Assembly (NCBI GenBank): GCA_029547185.1
Contig: JAKPPU010000001.1
Span: 62,001-126,000 of the forward strand
Reading direction: 5' to 3'
Source of the DNA: Deltaproteobacteria bacterium
Lineage (GTDB): Bacteria; Desulfobacterota; Desulfomonilia; UBA1062
DNA length: 64,000 nt
Every line of letters begins with the position of its first letter. Within the stretch, counting starts at the first letter, position 1. The notes beneath the pieces are model-generated. The model was given only the letters and a program-made list of their open reading frames with translations. It made no database searches and was not told where the DNA came from. The position numbers were made by a program, and so were the translations under genes. Positions 9,720 through 18,179 of this stretch are shown here, in pieces.

Positions 9720-11843
9720 CTACTTGGAGGAGACCTTCTTCACGGTTCCGGTACCGGGTAGCATGCCGATGAAGTCAACGAGAATGCGTGCGCTTTCGAC
9801 CAGCACCCCATCGTCCTGGGCCTTGATCTTGATGTCGTTCTTTTCCTTGTCCTCGTCTTCATCCGTGAGCGCTTCGACGTTCTTCAGGAGAGGTTTTCCC
9901 TTGGCCTTCCTCAAGGCGTTCTCCAGCTCCAGACGCTTCTTGCGGACCTGCTGCTGCTCCTGCATGCGGACGCTGAGATTGAGGGAGATCTCTGTCTTCG
10001 AGCGTATCTTCGCCGTGAGTTCGAGCATCTCCTTTAAGTAGGTGTAATCGGGATCGGAGGCCATGCGTTTCTGGTGAATGTCCCTGAGCTTGGGCAGGTA
10101 GGGTCTCAAGTCACTGAAGTCTCTGTGGGGCACTCCCCGTATCGTATCCCACGGCAGTGCCTGCTCCAGGGATCTCTCTCCGATCTTCGTCTTGTCGTAG
10201 AGGCTCGGGTATGAGATGTCGGGTACGATTCCGCGATGCTGGGTGCTCGCACCCGATATGCGGTAGAACTTGGCAGAGGTGAGCTTCAGCTGTCCGTAAT
10301 CGAGGTTCACGAGGCTTTGAACCGTGCCCTTGCCGAAGGTGTCCTCGCCTATGATGATTCCCCGGCCGTAATCCTGGATGGCCCCGGCAAAGATCTCGGA
10401 TGCCGAAGCGCTCAGCCGGTTGACCACGACAGCAAGAGGCCCGTCCCAATAAATCTGAGGATCGTTATCGTAGATCTTTTCGATCTTGTTGCCCGCATCC
10501 CTGATCTGGACGATGGGCCCCTGGTCGATGAACAGCCCGGTCAGCATGTCGGCTTCCTGGAGGGAGCCGCCGCCGTTGTCCCGCAGGTCGATGATGATTC
10601 CGTCGACCTTTGCATCCTTGAGCTGGTTGAGCAGGTTCATGACATCCCGGGTCGTGCTCTTGAAATCTTTCTTTCCCGAGTTCAGGGCGTTGAAATCGAG
10701 ATAAAAGGTCGGGATGACAATGACGCCGATCCGCCACGGCCGGTTCTTGTCTCCGATCTCGATGATCTCCTTGTGGGCAGCCTGCTCCTCGAGCTTCACG
10801 GTGTCGCGCATGATCGGGATGATCCTCGTCTTGTGGCTGCCCGGGGAATCGGCCGGAATGGTCTTGAGCCTGACGATCGTCTCTTTGGGGCCTCGGATCA
10901 GGTCCACCACATCATCGAGCCGCCAGCCGACGACATCCACGATCTCGCCGTCAGGCCCCTGGCCTACACCGACGATGCGGTCGTCCGGCTTTATCTGTCT
11001 CGATTTGTCGGCAGGTCCTGCAGGGATGAGCCGCACGACCTTGACATAGTCTTCCTCGATTCCGAGCATCGCACCGATTCCTTCCAGAGACAGGCTCATG
11101 TTTATGGAGAAATTCTCGGACGAGCGCGGTGAGAAATATTCGGTGTGGGGGTCGAATGTATGGGCGAAGGCATTCATATAGGTCTGGAATACATCCTCGC
11201 TGTTGGTCTGAGAGATTCGTTTGAGCTGGCTGCGGTACCTTTTCGAGAGCGTTTCCTGTACCTCGGCTATGGGCTTGTCGTCCAGCAGGAGGTTCAAAAT
11301 GTCATTCATGAGCTCTCTGCGCCAGAGCTGCTCCAGTTCGGCCCTGCTCTTAGGCCATGGATCGTTTTTCCTGTCTATCTTGATGCTCAGGTTCTGGTCG
11401 AACCTGATCCGGCTGATCCCGGCATCCACCGTATTTATCATGTAAACCATGCGTTCGACCACACGCTGCTGATACCGGTTGTATATCTTGAATGCCGGCT
11501 TCACATCACCCGATTTCAGCGTATCGTCGAGCATGTACCGATATGTCTCGAAATCCCTGATATCCGAGGCCAGAAAAAAGCTCTTCTGGGGATCGAGGTC
11601 GGAGATATAGGTATCGAGAATCTTCGAAGAGAGACGGTCGTCGATCGAGGGCTTGAGGTAGTGGGCATGCCGGATATACTTGAGTATCTCCTTGTCCGCG
11701 TTTTTGTGCACGTTCAAGGGAGTGAGGTTTTCTATGTACTTGCCCGGATCGAGGTATGTCTGCGCAGCAAGGAGCGACGAGGCATACCCCATATTCATGA
11801 GGAATGCAAGGATGATAAATGCAATAAGGGCGTTTTTCTTCAT
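9720..11843 (-). CDS. prc: Tail-specific protease Prc/CtpA-type (S41)
   Basis: Periplasmic C-terminal processing protease of 707 residues, the large Prc class. An N-terminal signal/anchor (KKNALIAFIILAFLMNMGYA) is followed by a long helical N-domain, a PDZ domain around 235-335 and the S41 core. The catalytic serine lies in SASASEIF (about residue 480) and the catalytic lysine in FGKGTVQ (about 505); RDNGGG is the conserved loop. Degrades or trims proteins recognised by C-terminal residues, for example in cell wall and outer-membrane homeostasis. Start at ATG 11843 rather than 11861, because GGGAG sits at good distance before it and the signal peptide begins there. Confidence 0.93.
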   Translation of the reverse strand: MKKNALIAFIILAFLMNMGYASSLLAAQTYLDPGKYIENLTPLNVHKNADKEILKYIRHAHYLKPSIDDRLSSKILDTYISDLDPQKSFFLASDIRDFETYRYMLDDTLKSGDVKPAFKIYNRYQQRVVERMVYMINTVDAGISRIRFDQNLSIKIDRKNDPWPKSRAELEQLWRRELMNDILNLLLDDKPIAEVQETLSKRYRSQLKRISQTNSEDVFQTYMNAFAHTFDPHTEYFSPRSSENFSINMSLSLEGIGAMLGIEEDYVKVVRLIPAGPADKSRQIKPDDRIVGVGQGPDGEIVDVVGWRLDDVVDLIRGPKETIVRLKTIPADSPGSHKTRIIPIMRDTVKLEEQAAHKEIIEIGDKNRPWRIGVIVIPTFYLDFNALNSGKKDFKSTTRDVMNLLNQLKDAKVDGIIIDLRDNGGGSLQEADMLTGLFIDQGPIVQIRDAGNKIEKIYDNDPQIYWDGPLAVVVNRLSASASEIFAGAIQDYGRGIIIGEDTFGKGTVQSLVNLDYGQLKLTSAKFYRISGASTQHRGIVPDISYPSLYDKTKIGERSLEQALPWDTIRGVPHRDFSDLRPYLPKLRDIHQKRMASDPDYTYLKEMLELTAKIRSKTEISLNLSVRMQEQQQVRKKRLELENALRKAKGKPLLKNVEALTDEDEDKEKNDIKIKAQDDGVLVESARILVDFIGMLPGTGTVKKVSSK

Positions 11844-11999
11844 GCTTGTTTGCTCCCTCATATCGAATCAGAGGCGGTATGGCAAGGCCAAAGGTAAAAA
11901 AATTGCATGCAGTGAGAAAATAACAATCATGGCCGGCAAATGCATAACGAGCAGGAATAAGCTGTCGAAGGATCCCGATGAAAGGGGTCGCATTTGCGC

Positions 12000-12323
12000 C
12001 TATCCGATCATCTCATCGATCCAGCCCAGGTAGCTTGCGGAGCCTCTTTCGATAGGTATCATGACAATCTCGGGGACTTCGTAGCTGTGGGTCTTGAGGA
12101 TGAAGGACTCGATATCACCATAGCGGTCGGCCAGTGTCTTTATGAGGAGAAGCTGCTCGCTCTCGGTGTTCACGGTCCCCTTCCATTCGTAGAGGCTCGT
12201 TATGCCCGTTATCTGCACGCAGGCCGCAAGACGCTCGCGGATGAGAAGGGTAGCGATTTTCCGGGCCTCCTCCTGATTGGGGCAGGTTGTGAGCACCATG
12301 CAATATCTGTTCGGACCGGTCAT
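12000..12323 (-). CDS. cutA: Divalent cation tolerance protein CutA
   Basis: 107-residue CutA1 protein. Signature segments: VLTTCPNQEEARKIA, LIRERLAACVQI, SLYEWKG, EQLLLIKT and HSYEVPEIVMIPI. Family members form very stable trimers with a PII-like fold; copper binding and tolerance are reported in E. coli, but the general role is unclear. ATG 12323 has a perfect GGAGG five bases upstream; the frame continues upstream only by a TTG. Confidence 0.95.
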   Translation of the reverse strand: MTGPNRYCMVLTTCPNQEEARKIATLLIRERLAACVQITGITSLYEWKGTVNTESEQLLLIKTLADRYGDIESFILKTHSYEVPEIVMIPIERGSASYLGWIDEMIG

Positions 12324-12399
12324 ATGTACCTCCAATAATGAGCCTTTTCATTCCTCTGCAACGATGTTCTCCCTCATTCCATCCGCCGACTTGGCCGGC

Positions 12400-12777
12400 T
12401 CATCCGGAGTAGATATCGACCCTGATCAGTTCGTCGTTCTGGACGCCCTTCAGGGATTTCGGATCTTCGAGCACGCGGCCGAAGACATTGACCGGGCTGT
12501 AAGCCCTCGGATTTCCGGATGTGCTCGCCGGAGTGGGGCCGAAGAAGATGCAGAACGCCGGCCCTTGGGGCCAGTAGCCGAGCTCGCCTGCCTCTACATC
12601 CTGGCGTGCATCCGGTTCGAGCATTTGTTCGAGGGGGATGGTGAAGTAGATCTCGTCTCCCCAGGTCGAAACGGTTCCCTGAACGGGCAGGATCTGCTCG
12701 ATGGCCCGTGCGGTGGGGGTATCGTAGAGCTGGGCCCTGATCATGATGTCACCGGCGATGATCATGATTTTTGCCAT
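12400..12777 (-). CDS. Cyclophilin-like fold protein (TM1367/DUF369 type)
   Basis: 125-residue protein matching the small cyclophilin-like family PF04126: N-terminal strands, TVSTWGDEIYFTIPL, DVEAGELGYWPQGPAFCIFFGPTP, and the closing NVFGRVLEDPKSLKGV. These proteins have a minimal cyclophilin barrel without established peptidyl-prolyl isomerase activity. GGAGG is upstream of ATG 12777 at a slightly long distance. It lies 76 bp downstream of no partner with clear linkage; cutA follows 76 bp later on the same strand. Confidence 0.83.
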   Translation of the reverse strand: MAKIMIIAGDIMIRAQLYDTPTARAIEQILPVQGTVSTWGDEIYFTIPLEQMLEPDARQDVEAGELGYWPQGPAFCIFFGPTPASTSGNPRAYSPVNVFGRVLEDPKSLKGVQNDELIRVDIYSG

Positions 12778-12853
12778 AAGCTTGTTTCACCTCCATTATA
12801 TTATAATTGCCGCCCGCATGCAGGGAAGCAAATCCCTCACGGCAGGCAGCCCC

Positions 12854-14482
12854 TCATGTTCTCAGGATCCGGCCTGCCCGGACGCCTCCGGTGTACCGTC
12901 CGCCTCTCACGACATGTACGCCGTTTATGAACACATGCCGGATGCCCCTGGGTCTGCCCGCCGGAATGGGTCCGTCCGGAGGCGCATCGGAGATCAGCTT
13001 CGGGTCGAAAACGACGATGTCCGCGGCCTTGCCTTTGGCAATTTCACCCCGGTCGCGCAGATGGAAGCGCTCCGCGCTCGCTCGCGTGGAGCGATGGACT
13101 GCCTGCTCCAGGGAGAAGAGCCTCCTGTCCCTTGCCAGGGGGCCGAGGATGAAGGGGAACGTTCCCATGCCGGCGGGATTCGGGTATCCGGTGCTTTTGA
13201 CGATGGTATCGGTCTCGAACAGGCAGAGCCTGTTCGAGAGCACGCGATCGATCACCTCGCGCCTTCCCGCCTCGCCGCTGTAGGTGTGGATGAGTACGAG
13301 GGTTCCTCCGTCGCTCTTCTCGCTGAGCTGCAGAAAGGCATCGAACGGCGGGACGCCGAGCTTCTCTGCCGCCTGGGAGATCGTGAGCCCGGCGAAATGC
13401 TCTGCGCCCGGTATCGCCGGATCCATGATCTGGATATCGTCGTAGTTGAAGCCTACGAGGAAAAATCCCGCCTCGAGCTCAAGGCGGAGCCTCGCGCGGT
13501 CGGTTCTGCTCCGGTACGCGCCGGGTGTTTTGGCGAGGAACCAGGAAGGAATGACCGCATTGATGGTCGTGTTGCCGCAGGTGTAGGGAAACGCATCGAA
13601 CATGACATCGACGCCCTGCTGCGATGCCTCTTCGACCATTCTCAGCGCCTTGCGGGATGTGCCCCAGCTCCGGCGGCCCACGAAGATGAAGTGGGAGATC
13701 TGGAGCCTCAAATCGGTTTTCTTTGCGATGTCGAGCATCTCCTTGAGCGCTCTCAGGTTGTGGGCACGGGGCGTAAGCAGGGGATAAGTCGGAGAGAGGA
13801 CGCTCAGTGCCTTCAGGTGAACGGTTACGGGCCTGCCGTATTGTGATGCCACCCTGCTGAAGACCTCGATCTCTTCGAGGGGAGAGAACATGGCCGGATC
13901 GTACCCGAGTCCGAAGCTCAAGCCGCATGCCCCGTCGTCGAACGATCTCCTCACCCCGTCGAGACAGGCGGCGAGCTCAGTCGAGCTCATGGCGCCCCTG
14001 CGGGTGTCCGCGCAGGCAACCCTGAGCGTGCTGTGGCCGACGAGCTCTGCACAGTTGACCACGAGCCCGGCTTCGTCGAGGGTGTCGAGGAACTGGCCCA
14101 TCGACTGCCAGGTAAAATTCAGCGGCCTTTCCAGAAGGGGTTCGAGGGTGGCGATGCTGTGGGCAGCACGGGCGTTGAACGGTGCGGGAGAGAACCCGCA
14201 GTTTCCCGCCACCACCGTCGTAATGCCCTGCTCGACGAGACATGTGAGGATCGCATCGTGATCCTCGAGCGGGAGCACCCAGTCGGAGTGGGAGTGCATG
14301 TCGATGAAGCCGGGAGAAATCACGCAGCCCGAGGCATCGATCACCTCATCCGCTTCGGGCGGCTCCGTCCCTGATTCGATCACTTCCCGCACCGACGATC
14401 CCTCGATAAGGACGTGGCCGGTGTACGCACCTTTTCCGGTACCGTCTATGATACTGCCCGATCTGATGAGAATGGTCTTCAT
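12854..14482 (-). CDS. N-acyl-D-amino-acid deacylase (D-aminoacylase) family amidohydrolase
   Basis: Amidohydrolase-superfamily enzyme of 542 residues that would cleave N-acyl groups from D-amino acids or a related amide. Seen: N-terminal small beta-sandwich (IRSGSIIDGTGKGAYTG), metal-binding HSHSDW after SPGFIDM (about residues 59-66), GNCGFSPAP carrying the metal-bridging Cys of this family, LQISHF with a metal His, DAFPYTCGNTT, and the FETDTI segment with a conserved Asp. The C-terminal IAKGKAADIVVFD returns to the beta-sandwich. ATG 14482 has GGAGGGGG directly upstream; a 47-residue upstream extension looks non-coding. Confidence 0.88.
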   Translation of the reverse strand: MKTILIRSGSIIDGTGKGAYTGHVLIEGSSVREVIESGTEPPEADEVIDASGCVISPGFIDMHSHSDWVLPLEDHDAILTCLVEQGITTVVAGNCGFSPAPFNARAAHSIATLEPLLERPLNFTWQSMGQFLDTLDEAGLVVNCAELVGHSTLRVACADTRRGAMSSTELAACLDGVRRSFDDGACGLSFGLGYDPAMFSPLEEIEVFSRVASQYGRPVTVHLKALSVLSPTYPLLTPRAHNLRALKEMLDIAKKTDLRLQISHFIFVGRRSWGTSRKALRMVEEASQQGVDVMFDAFPYTCGNTTINAVIPSWFLAKTPGAYRSRTDRARLRLELEAGFFLVGFNYDDIQIMDPAIPGAEHFAGLTISQAAEKLGVPPFDAFLQLSEKSDGGTLVLIHTYSGEAGRREVIDRVLSNRLCLFETDTIVKSTGYPNPAGMGTFPFILGPLARDRRLFSLEQAVHRSTRASAERFHLRDRGEIAKGKAADIVVFDPKLISDAPPDGPIPAGRPRGIRHVFINGVHVVRGGRYTGGVRAGRILRT

Positions 14483-14626
14483 TGCCCCCTCCTTCTCCTT
14501 TTGCTGCAAAGACCGCTTAAATCCGGTCGGCTCACGCTGCTGACCGACACGGAATGCACATGATTTCAGTAATTGTAATCCACTTGAAGGGAATGTAAAG
14601 TGCCGGATTCGTTTCCCAGGCAAGCC

Positions 14627-15331
14627 CTATTCGTAACCTGTCTCTATCCTGTGGACGAGGACCATCGAGTCATCGTCGAGGTATGCGACATCCCTGACGA
14701 ACGGGACCATCTCATCCATGACGATCGTGTGGATGATGTGGATCTTGTCCGAGTTGTCGCGGACACGCTCCTCGAGCAGGTCTACGGAGGCGCTTCCCAG
14801 ATCGAGGACATATCTGACCAGCGCACATTCAACATGAGGATCGGAGTTCCTGCAGGGCTCGCTCAGGAACCTGACCTCTCGAACGCTGTTCCAGGGATAA
14901 TAGTGCTCTTGAAGCAGCGTGCCGGCTCCCCGCAGGTACACTCCGTAGGTGTCGATCCTGCAGTAGCTGAGCATCCCGACCCAGAAGACGGCGCCCACGA
15001 CAGCCGATGCGACCGAAACGGACCGCCAGGACATCGGGAAGCAATGCCTTGCCGGTGAATTTCCGCGCTGCAGGATCCACAACGCGGTAGCCGCAAATCC
15101 CACGAGGAAGGCAGGCAAGGCTATGAGGATATCTATCCAGAGGTCCGACGTGGGGGTGATGAGGATGGTATCGGAACCGCTGAACAGGCTTTCCCGGAGA
15201 TTGAAGATCTTCGGAAGCAGACGTGTGAGCAGAAGGGCGCTTATGGCTACACTCGAGGCGAAGACGATGAACGGCTCGATCAACGGGTTTATTGTACCGA
15301 ACCACTGCTTTGTAAGGGGCACATGCTTCAT
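14627..15331 (-). CDS. Hypothetical inner-membrane protein
   Basis: 234 residues with three predicted membrane helices (about 18-40, 66-88, 105-123) followed by a soluble C-terminal domain rich in acidic residues and containing a CRNSDPHVEC loop. No family recognised; the pattern (short TM bundle plus cytoplasmic PH-like beta domain, as in YGVYLRG..YYPWNSVREVRFL) resembles membrane-anchored bPH-type proteins, which is only a guess. The gene is the first of the minus-strand block; upstream is a 450-bp non-coding region. Confidence 0.65.
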   Translation of the reverse strand: MKHVPLTKQWFGTINPLIEPFIVFASSVAISALLLTRLLPKIFNLRESLFSGSDTILITPTSDLWIDILIALPAFLVGFAATALWILQRGNSPARHCFPMSWRSVSVASAVVGAVFWVGMLSYCRIDTYGVYLRGAGTLLQEHYYPWNSVREVRFLSEPCRNSDPHVECALVRYVLDLGSASVDLLEERVRDNSDKIHIIHTIVMDEMVPFVRDVAYLDDDSMVLVHRIETGYE

Positions 15332-15442
15332 GGAAGGCGCATCTGAAACTTTTTTCTGGTGTATGCATCCTCCAAAGAAACTCGTGAGTCAAGATGTTTT
15401 CTTTAAGGAGCAGGAGTTATTATCTGAAAACATTGAATATTC

Positions 15443-15471
15443 TTGACATTTGTTTTCCAATAACATACTTT
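15443..15471 (+). promoter_or_regulatory. Sigma-70-like promoter for the thioesterase/acyl-CoA dehydrogenase unit
   Basis: Perfect -35 TTGACA (15443-15448), 17-base spacer, TACTTT as -10 (15466-15471). The -10 lies inside a palindrome, which suggests repression. Confidence 0.5.
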
Positions 15472-15481
15472 GTAAAAGTAT
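15465..15481. promoter_or_regulatory. Operator-like palindrome over the -10 box
   Basis: ATACTTT, GTA, AAAGTAT: perfect 7-base inverse repeats around three bases, superimposed on the -10 element. The regulator is unknown. Confidence 0.45.
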
Positions 15482-15615
15482 AATTTTTATAAACTAGCTC
15501 TTATCGAGGTATTCACGCAGGGCAGATTGGGTATTGGGAATCCTGTTCATGAAGTGAGTGCATCCGGACTGTCATAAGCAAAGAAACCAGGTGACGTTTA
15601 TCTCTCTATGCCTGG

Positions 15616-15694
15616 TAAGCAGATCCGGGCTCATCCGGCCGACGGCTTCGATGTATGAAGAGCCGGCCGGGGCATCTTCAGGGAAACCTGCTTA
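15616..15694 (+). other. Foldable GC-rich leader segment
   Basis: TAAGCAG (15616-15622) pairs exactly with CTGCTTA (15688-15694), enclosing an inner hairpin in which CCGGC and CGGCTTC (within 15635-15649) pair with GAAGAGCCGGCCGG (15658-15670). A smaller CCAGG/CCTGG hairpin precedes it. No known riboswitch consensus was recognised. Confidence 0.3.
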
Positions 15695-15781
15695 AAGGAG
15701 AAAAGGGCATACTTTGTATGAAAAGCAGGAGAGATGCTTGTCGTTTCTTGCATGAGTGTTGAAGGCTAGAGGAGGTTGCGC

Positions 15782-16240
15782 ATGATAGACGAGAAGTACA
15801 GGGAAGCCGCTTCCCTTCTGGAAAAGGCAGTCCCCATGATCGAGAAGACCGGGGTGAAGATCGTGGGCTTGAAGGACCGCTACGCAAAGATCGTCATGCC
15901 CCTCGCACCCAATATCAACCACATAGGCACCATGTACGCGGGCTCTCTCTATATTCTGGCCGAATTCTCGGGCGGGGTCATCTACTATGTCACCTTCGAT
16001 CATACGAGGTTCTACCCCATCATCAAGGAGGCCTCGATCAGATACCGCAGGCTGGCTGCCAGCGACATGACCCTCGAGGTTTCGCTGAGCGCCGAAGAAG
16101 CGGTGGAGATCGAGAAGGCCGCCGAGAGGGAGGGCAAGAAGGACTGGATCATGGACCTCGAGCTCAAGGACACACACGGTGAGGTATGCAGCCTCGTCCA
16201 CGGGACCTGGCAGCTCAGAAAATTCCCGGACCAAAATTAA
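15782..16240 (+). CDS. Hotdog-fold thioesterase (PaaI/YiiD_C-like)
   Basis: 152-residue single hotdog domain. The central helix segment NHIGTMYAGSLYILAEFSGGVIY corresponds to the HGG..a.l.e...g helix of PaaI/YiiD C-terminal thioesterases, followed by strands IIKEASIRYRRLAASDMTLEVSL and WIMDLELKDTHGEVCSLVHGTWQLR. Likely hydrolyses an acyl-CoA, protecting free CoA. ATG 15782 has GAGGAGG seven bases upstream. The acyl-CoA dehydrogenase starts 22 bp after its stop, so the two are almost surely co-transcribed, and the context favours a fatty or aromatic-derived acyl-CoA. Confidence 0.83.
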   Translation: MIDEKYREAASLLEKAVPMIEKTGVKIVGLKDRYAKIVMPLAPNINHIGTMYAGSLYILAEFSGGVIYYVTFDHTRFYPIIKEASIRYRRLAASDMTLEVSLSAEEAVEIEKAAEREGKKDWIMDLELKDTHGEVCSLVHGTWQLRKFPDQN

Positions 16241-16262
16241 TTAAAGATAAAGGAGCAGTATA

Positions 16263-18128
16263 ATGGCAAATTTGATTCTAGATGAAAGGGATCAACAGTT
16301 TATCCTTTATGAGATGCTCGAAGTCGAGAAGCTCTGCGGGTATGAGAAGTTCGCGGATTTCTCCAAGGACATGTTCGACATGATCCTTACCGAGGCGCAG
16401 AAGATGGCTGTGGAGGAGATCTTCCCGACTCTGAAAGAGGGTGACGAGCAGGGCGCCACGCTCGCGGACGGGAAGGTCTCGGTTCCGAAATGCTTCCACC
16501 GGGTATTCAATCTCTTCCGCGAAGGCGGCTGGATCGGGATGACATTCCCTCCGGAGCAGGGTGGCCAGGGCCTTCCCGAAAGCGTGAGAACGGCCGCAAC
16601 CGACTGGTTCTACCACAACTTCGCCTTCATCGCCTATCCCTTCGCCGCCGAGGGCGCCGCACACCTCATCCTCACCTACGGCACGGAGCAGCAGAAGAGA
16701 AAGTATATGGACAAGATGGTCCAGGGCATCTGGGGCGGGACCATGGCGCTCACCGAGCCCAATGCCGGATCCGACCTGGGCAACATGAGCACCAAGGCCA
16801 TCCGCCAGCCCGACGGGACATTCAAGATCCAGGGCACGAAGATATTCATAACGGGCGGCGACCATGACATGGTGGAGAACATCGTTCACCCCGTGCTCGC
16901 CAGGATCGAGGGCGACCCCGCCGGCACGAAGGGCATCTCGATCTTCCTCGTGCCCAAGTATCTCGTCAATGAGGACGGCTCTCTGGGCAGACGCAACGAC
17001 TACGAGATCGCCAACATCGAAGAGAAGATGGGCATCCACGGCAGCGCCACCTGTCTGATCAACTTCGGGGACAACGGTGACTGCTACGCAGAGCTCCTGG
17101 GCGAAGAGCGCCAGGGCATGAAGATCATGTTCCAGATGATGAACGAGGCCCGTCTCGCTGTCGGCATGCAGGGGCTCTCGAGCGCATCGATCGCCTATCT
17201 CCACGCGCTCCAGTACACGAAAGACCGTCTCCAGGGCTCGTCCCTCCTGGAGTTCAAGAACCCGGAGGCGCCTCGGGTCCCCATCATTCAACACCCGGAC
17301 GTGAGGAGGATGCTCCTGTGGATGAAATCATCCGTGGACAGCCTCCGCGCTCTCGCATACTTCACGGCGTACTGCTTCGACATGGAAAAGGTCGCCAAGG
17401 ACGAGGCAGAGAAGGACAAGTGGCTCGGGTTCGCCGAGATCCTCACCCCCATCGTCAAGGCCTACGGATCGGACATCGGGTTCAGGGTCACGGAGACGGC
17501 CATGCAGTGCTACGGCGGATACGGCTTCTGCCGCGAGTATCCGGTCGAGCAGTTCATGCGCGATGAGAAGATCGCCTCCATCTACGAGGGCGCAAACGGC
17601 ATCCAGGCGCTCGACCTCATCGGCAGAAAGCTCGGCATGAAAAAAGGCGCCTACTTCATGAATCTGCTCGGCGAGATGAACGGCACGGTTGCGAAATACA
17701 AAGACTTGAACGGCCTTGCAGACGTCGCACAGGACGTACAGAACGCCGTGAACAAGCTCGCCGAGATGGGGCTGTTCCTTGCCTCCTGCGGAAAGCAGGG
17801 CAAGTTCCTCGTCCCCATCAACAATGCCTATCCGTTCCTCATGATGATGGGCAAGGTCGTCTCTGCCTGGTTCCTCCTGTGGCAGGCAGGGATCGCACAG
17901 CAGAAGCTCGAAGAGCTGGCCAAGGCCAGGGGCGTGGATATCAATGACAAGGCTGCGCTGGCCGGGCTCATCAAGGAAAACAAGGACGCGGCTTTCTATT
18001 CGGGCAAGGTCTACTCGGCACGGTTCTTCGCGAAGAACGTGCTGCCCGAGGTGGATGCGGCCGTTACCGCGATCAAGAACGAAGACATGTCCATCCTCGA
18101 GATTGCCGAAGAAAGCTTTGCTTCGTAA
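16263..18128 (+). CDS. Acyl-CoA dehydrogenase, long ~600-residue class
   Basis: FAD enzyme of 621 residues that introduces the 2,3 double bond into an acyl-CoA. Seen: N-terminal extension typical of the DmdC/AcdA-like class, GMTFPPEQGGQG (92-103), ALTEPNAGSDLG (162-173), GYGFCREYPVEQFMRDEKIASI and YEGANGIQ with the catalytic Glu442, then the C-terminal helical domain (PF12806 type) that short dehydrogenases lack. Electrons would go to ETF. Members act on medium/long-chain acyl-CoAs or 3-methylthiopropanoyl-CoA; the substrate here is undetermined. AAGGAG precedes the ATG. A strong hairpin terminator follows. Confidence 0.93.
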   Translation: MANLILDERDQQFILYEMLEVEKLCGYEKFADFSKDMFDMILTEAQKMAVEEIFPTLKEGDEQGATLADGKVSVPKCFHRVFNLFREGGWIGMTFPPEQGGQGLPESVRTAATDWFYHNFAFIAYPFAAEGAAHLILTYGTEQQKRKYMDKMVQGIWGGTMALTEPNAGSDLGNMSTKAIRQPDGTFKIQGTKIFITGGDHDMVENIVHPVLARIEGDPAGTKGISIFLVPKYLVNEDGSLGRRNDYEIANIEEKMGIHGSATCLINFGDNGDCYAELLGEERQGMKIMFQMMNEARLAVGMQGLSSASIAYLHALQYTKDRLQGSSLLEFKNPEAPRVPIIQHPDVRRMLLWMKSSVDSLRALAYFTAYCFDMEKVAKDEAEKDKWLGFAEILTPIVKAYGSDIGFRVTETAMQCYGGYGFCREYPVEQFMRDEKIASIYEGANGIQALDLIGRKLGMKKGAYFMNLLGEMNGTVAKYKDLNGLADVAQDVQNAVNKLAEMGLFLASCGKQGKFLVPINNAYPFLMMMGKVVSAWFLLWQAGIAQQKLEELAKARGVDINDKAALAGLIKENKDAAFYSGKVYSARFFAKNVLPEVDAAVTAIKNEDMSILEIAEESFAS

Positions 18129-18143
18129 CAGATAATAAAAGGC

Positions 18144-18170
18144 GGGGACAGACGGTCGTCTGTCCCCTTT
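18144..18170 (+). terminator. Intrinsic terminator between convergent acyl-CoA genes
   Basis: Stem GGGGACAGAC / GTCTGTCCCC (18144-18153, 18158-18167) with a 4-base loop, then TTT. It lies 16 bases past the dehydrogenase stop and 10 before the stop of the convergent synthetase, and may serve both. Confidence 0.8.
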
Positions 18171-18179
18171 AAAGATTCT

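Larger units (their letters stand above)
15464..15720. repeat. Spaced direct repeat CATACTTTGTA
   Basis: The 11-mer CATACTTTGTA occurs at 15464-15474 and again at 15708-15718. The second copy extends to a 13-base palindrome, CATAC-TTT-GTATG (15708-15720). Two sites 244 bp apart in one leader would suit a regulator that loops DNA. Confidence 0.4.
15332..15781 (+). other. 450-bp non-coding leader region before the acyl-CoA genes
   Basis: No convincing gene on either strand. It holds a promoter-like sequence at 15443-15471, a palindrome over its -10 box, an 11-base repeat (15464 and 15708), and a GC-rich foldable segment at 15616-15694. With the promoter placed at 15443, the 5' leader of the thioesterase gene would be about 300 bases long. 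Confidence 0.6.

Noticed and set aside
15580-15700. Known riboswitch class
   Set aside because: No TPP, SAM, cobalamin, glycine, THF or c-di-GMP core motif was recognised, so no riboswitch is claimed.
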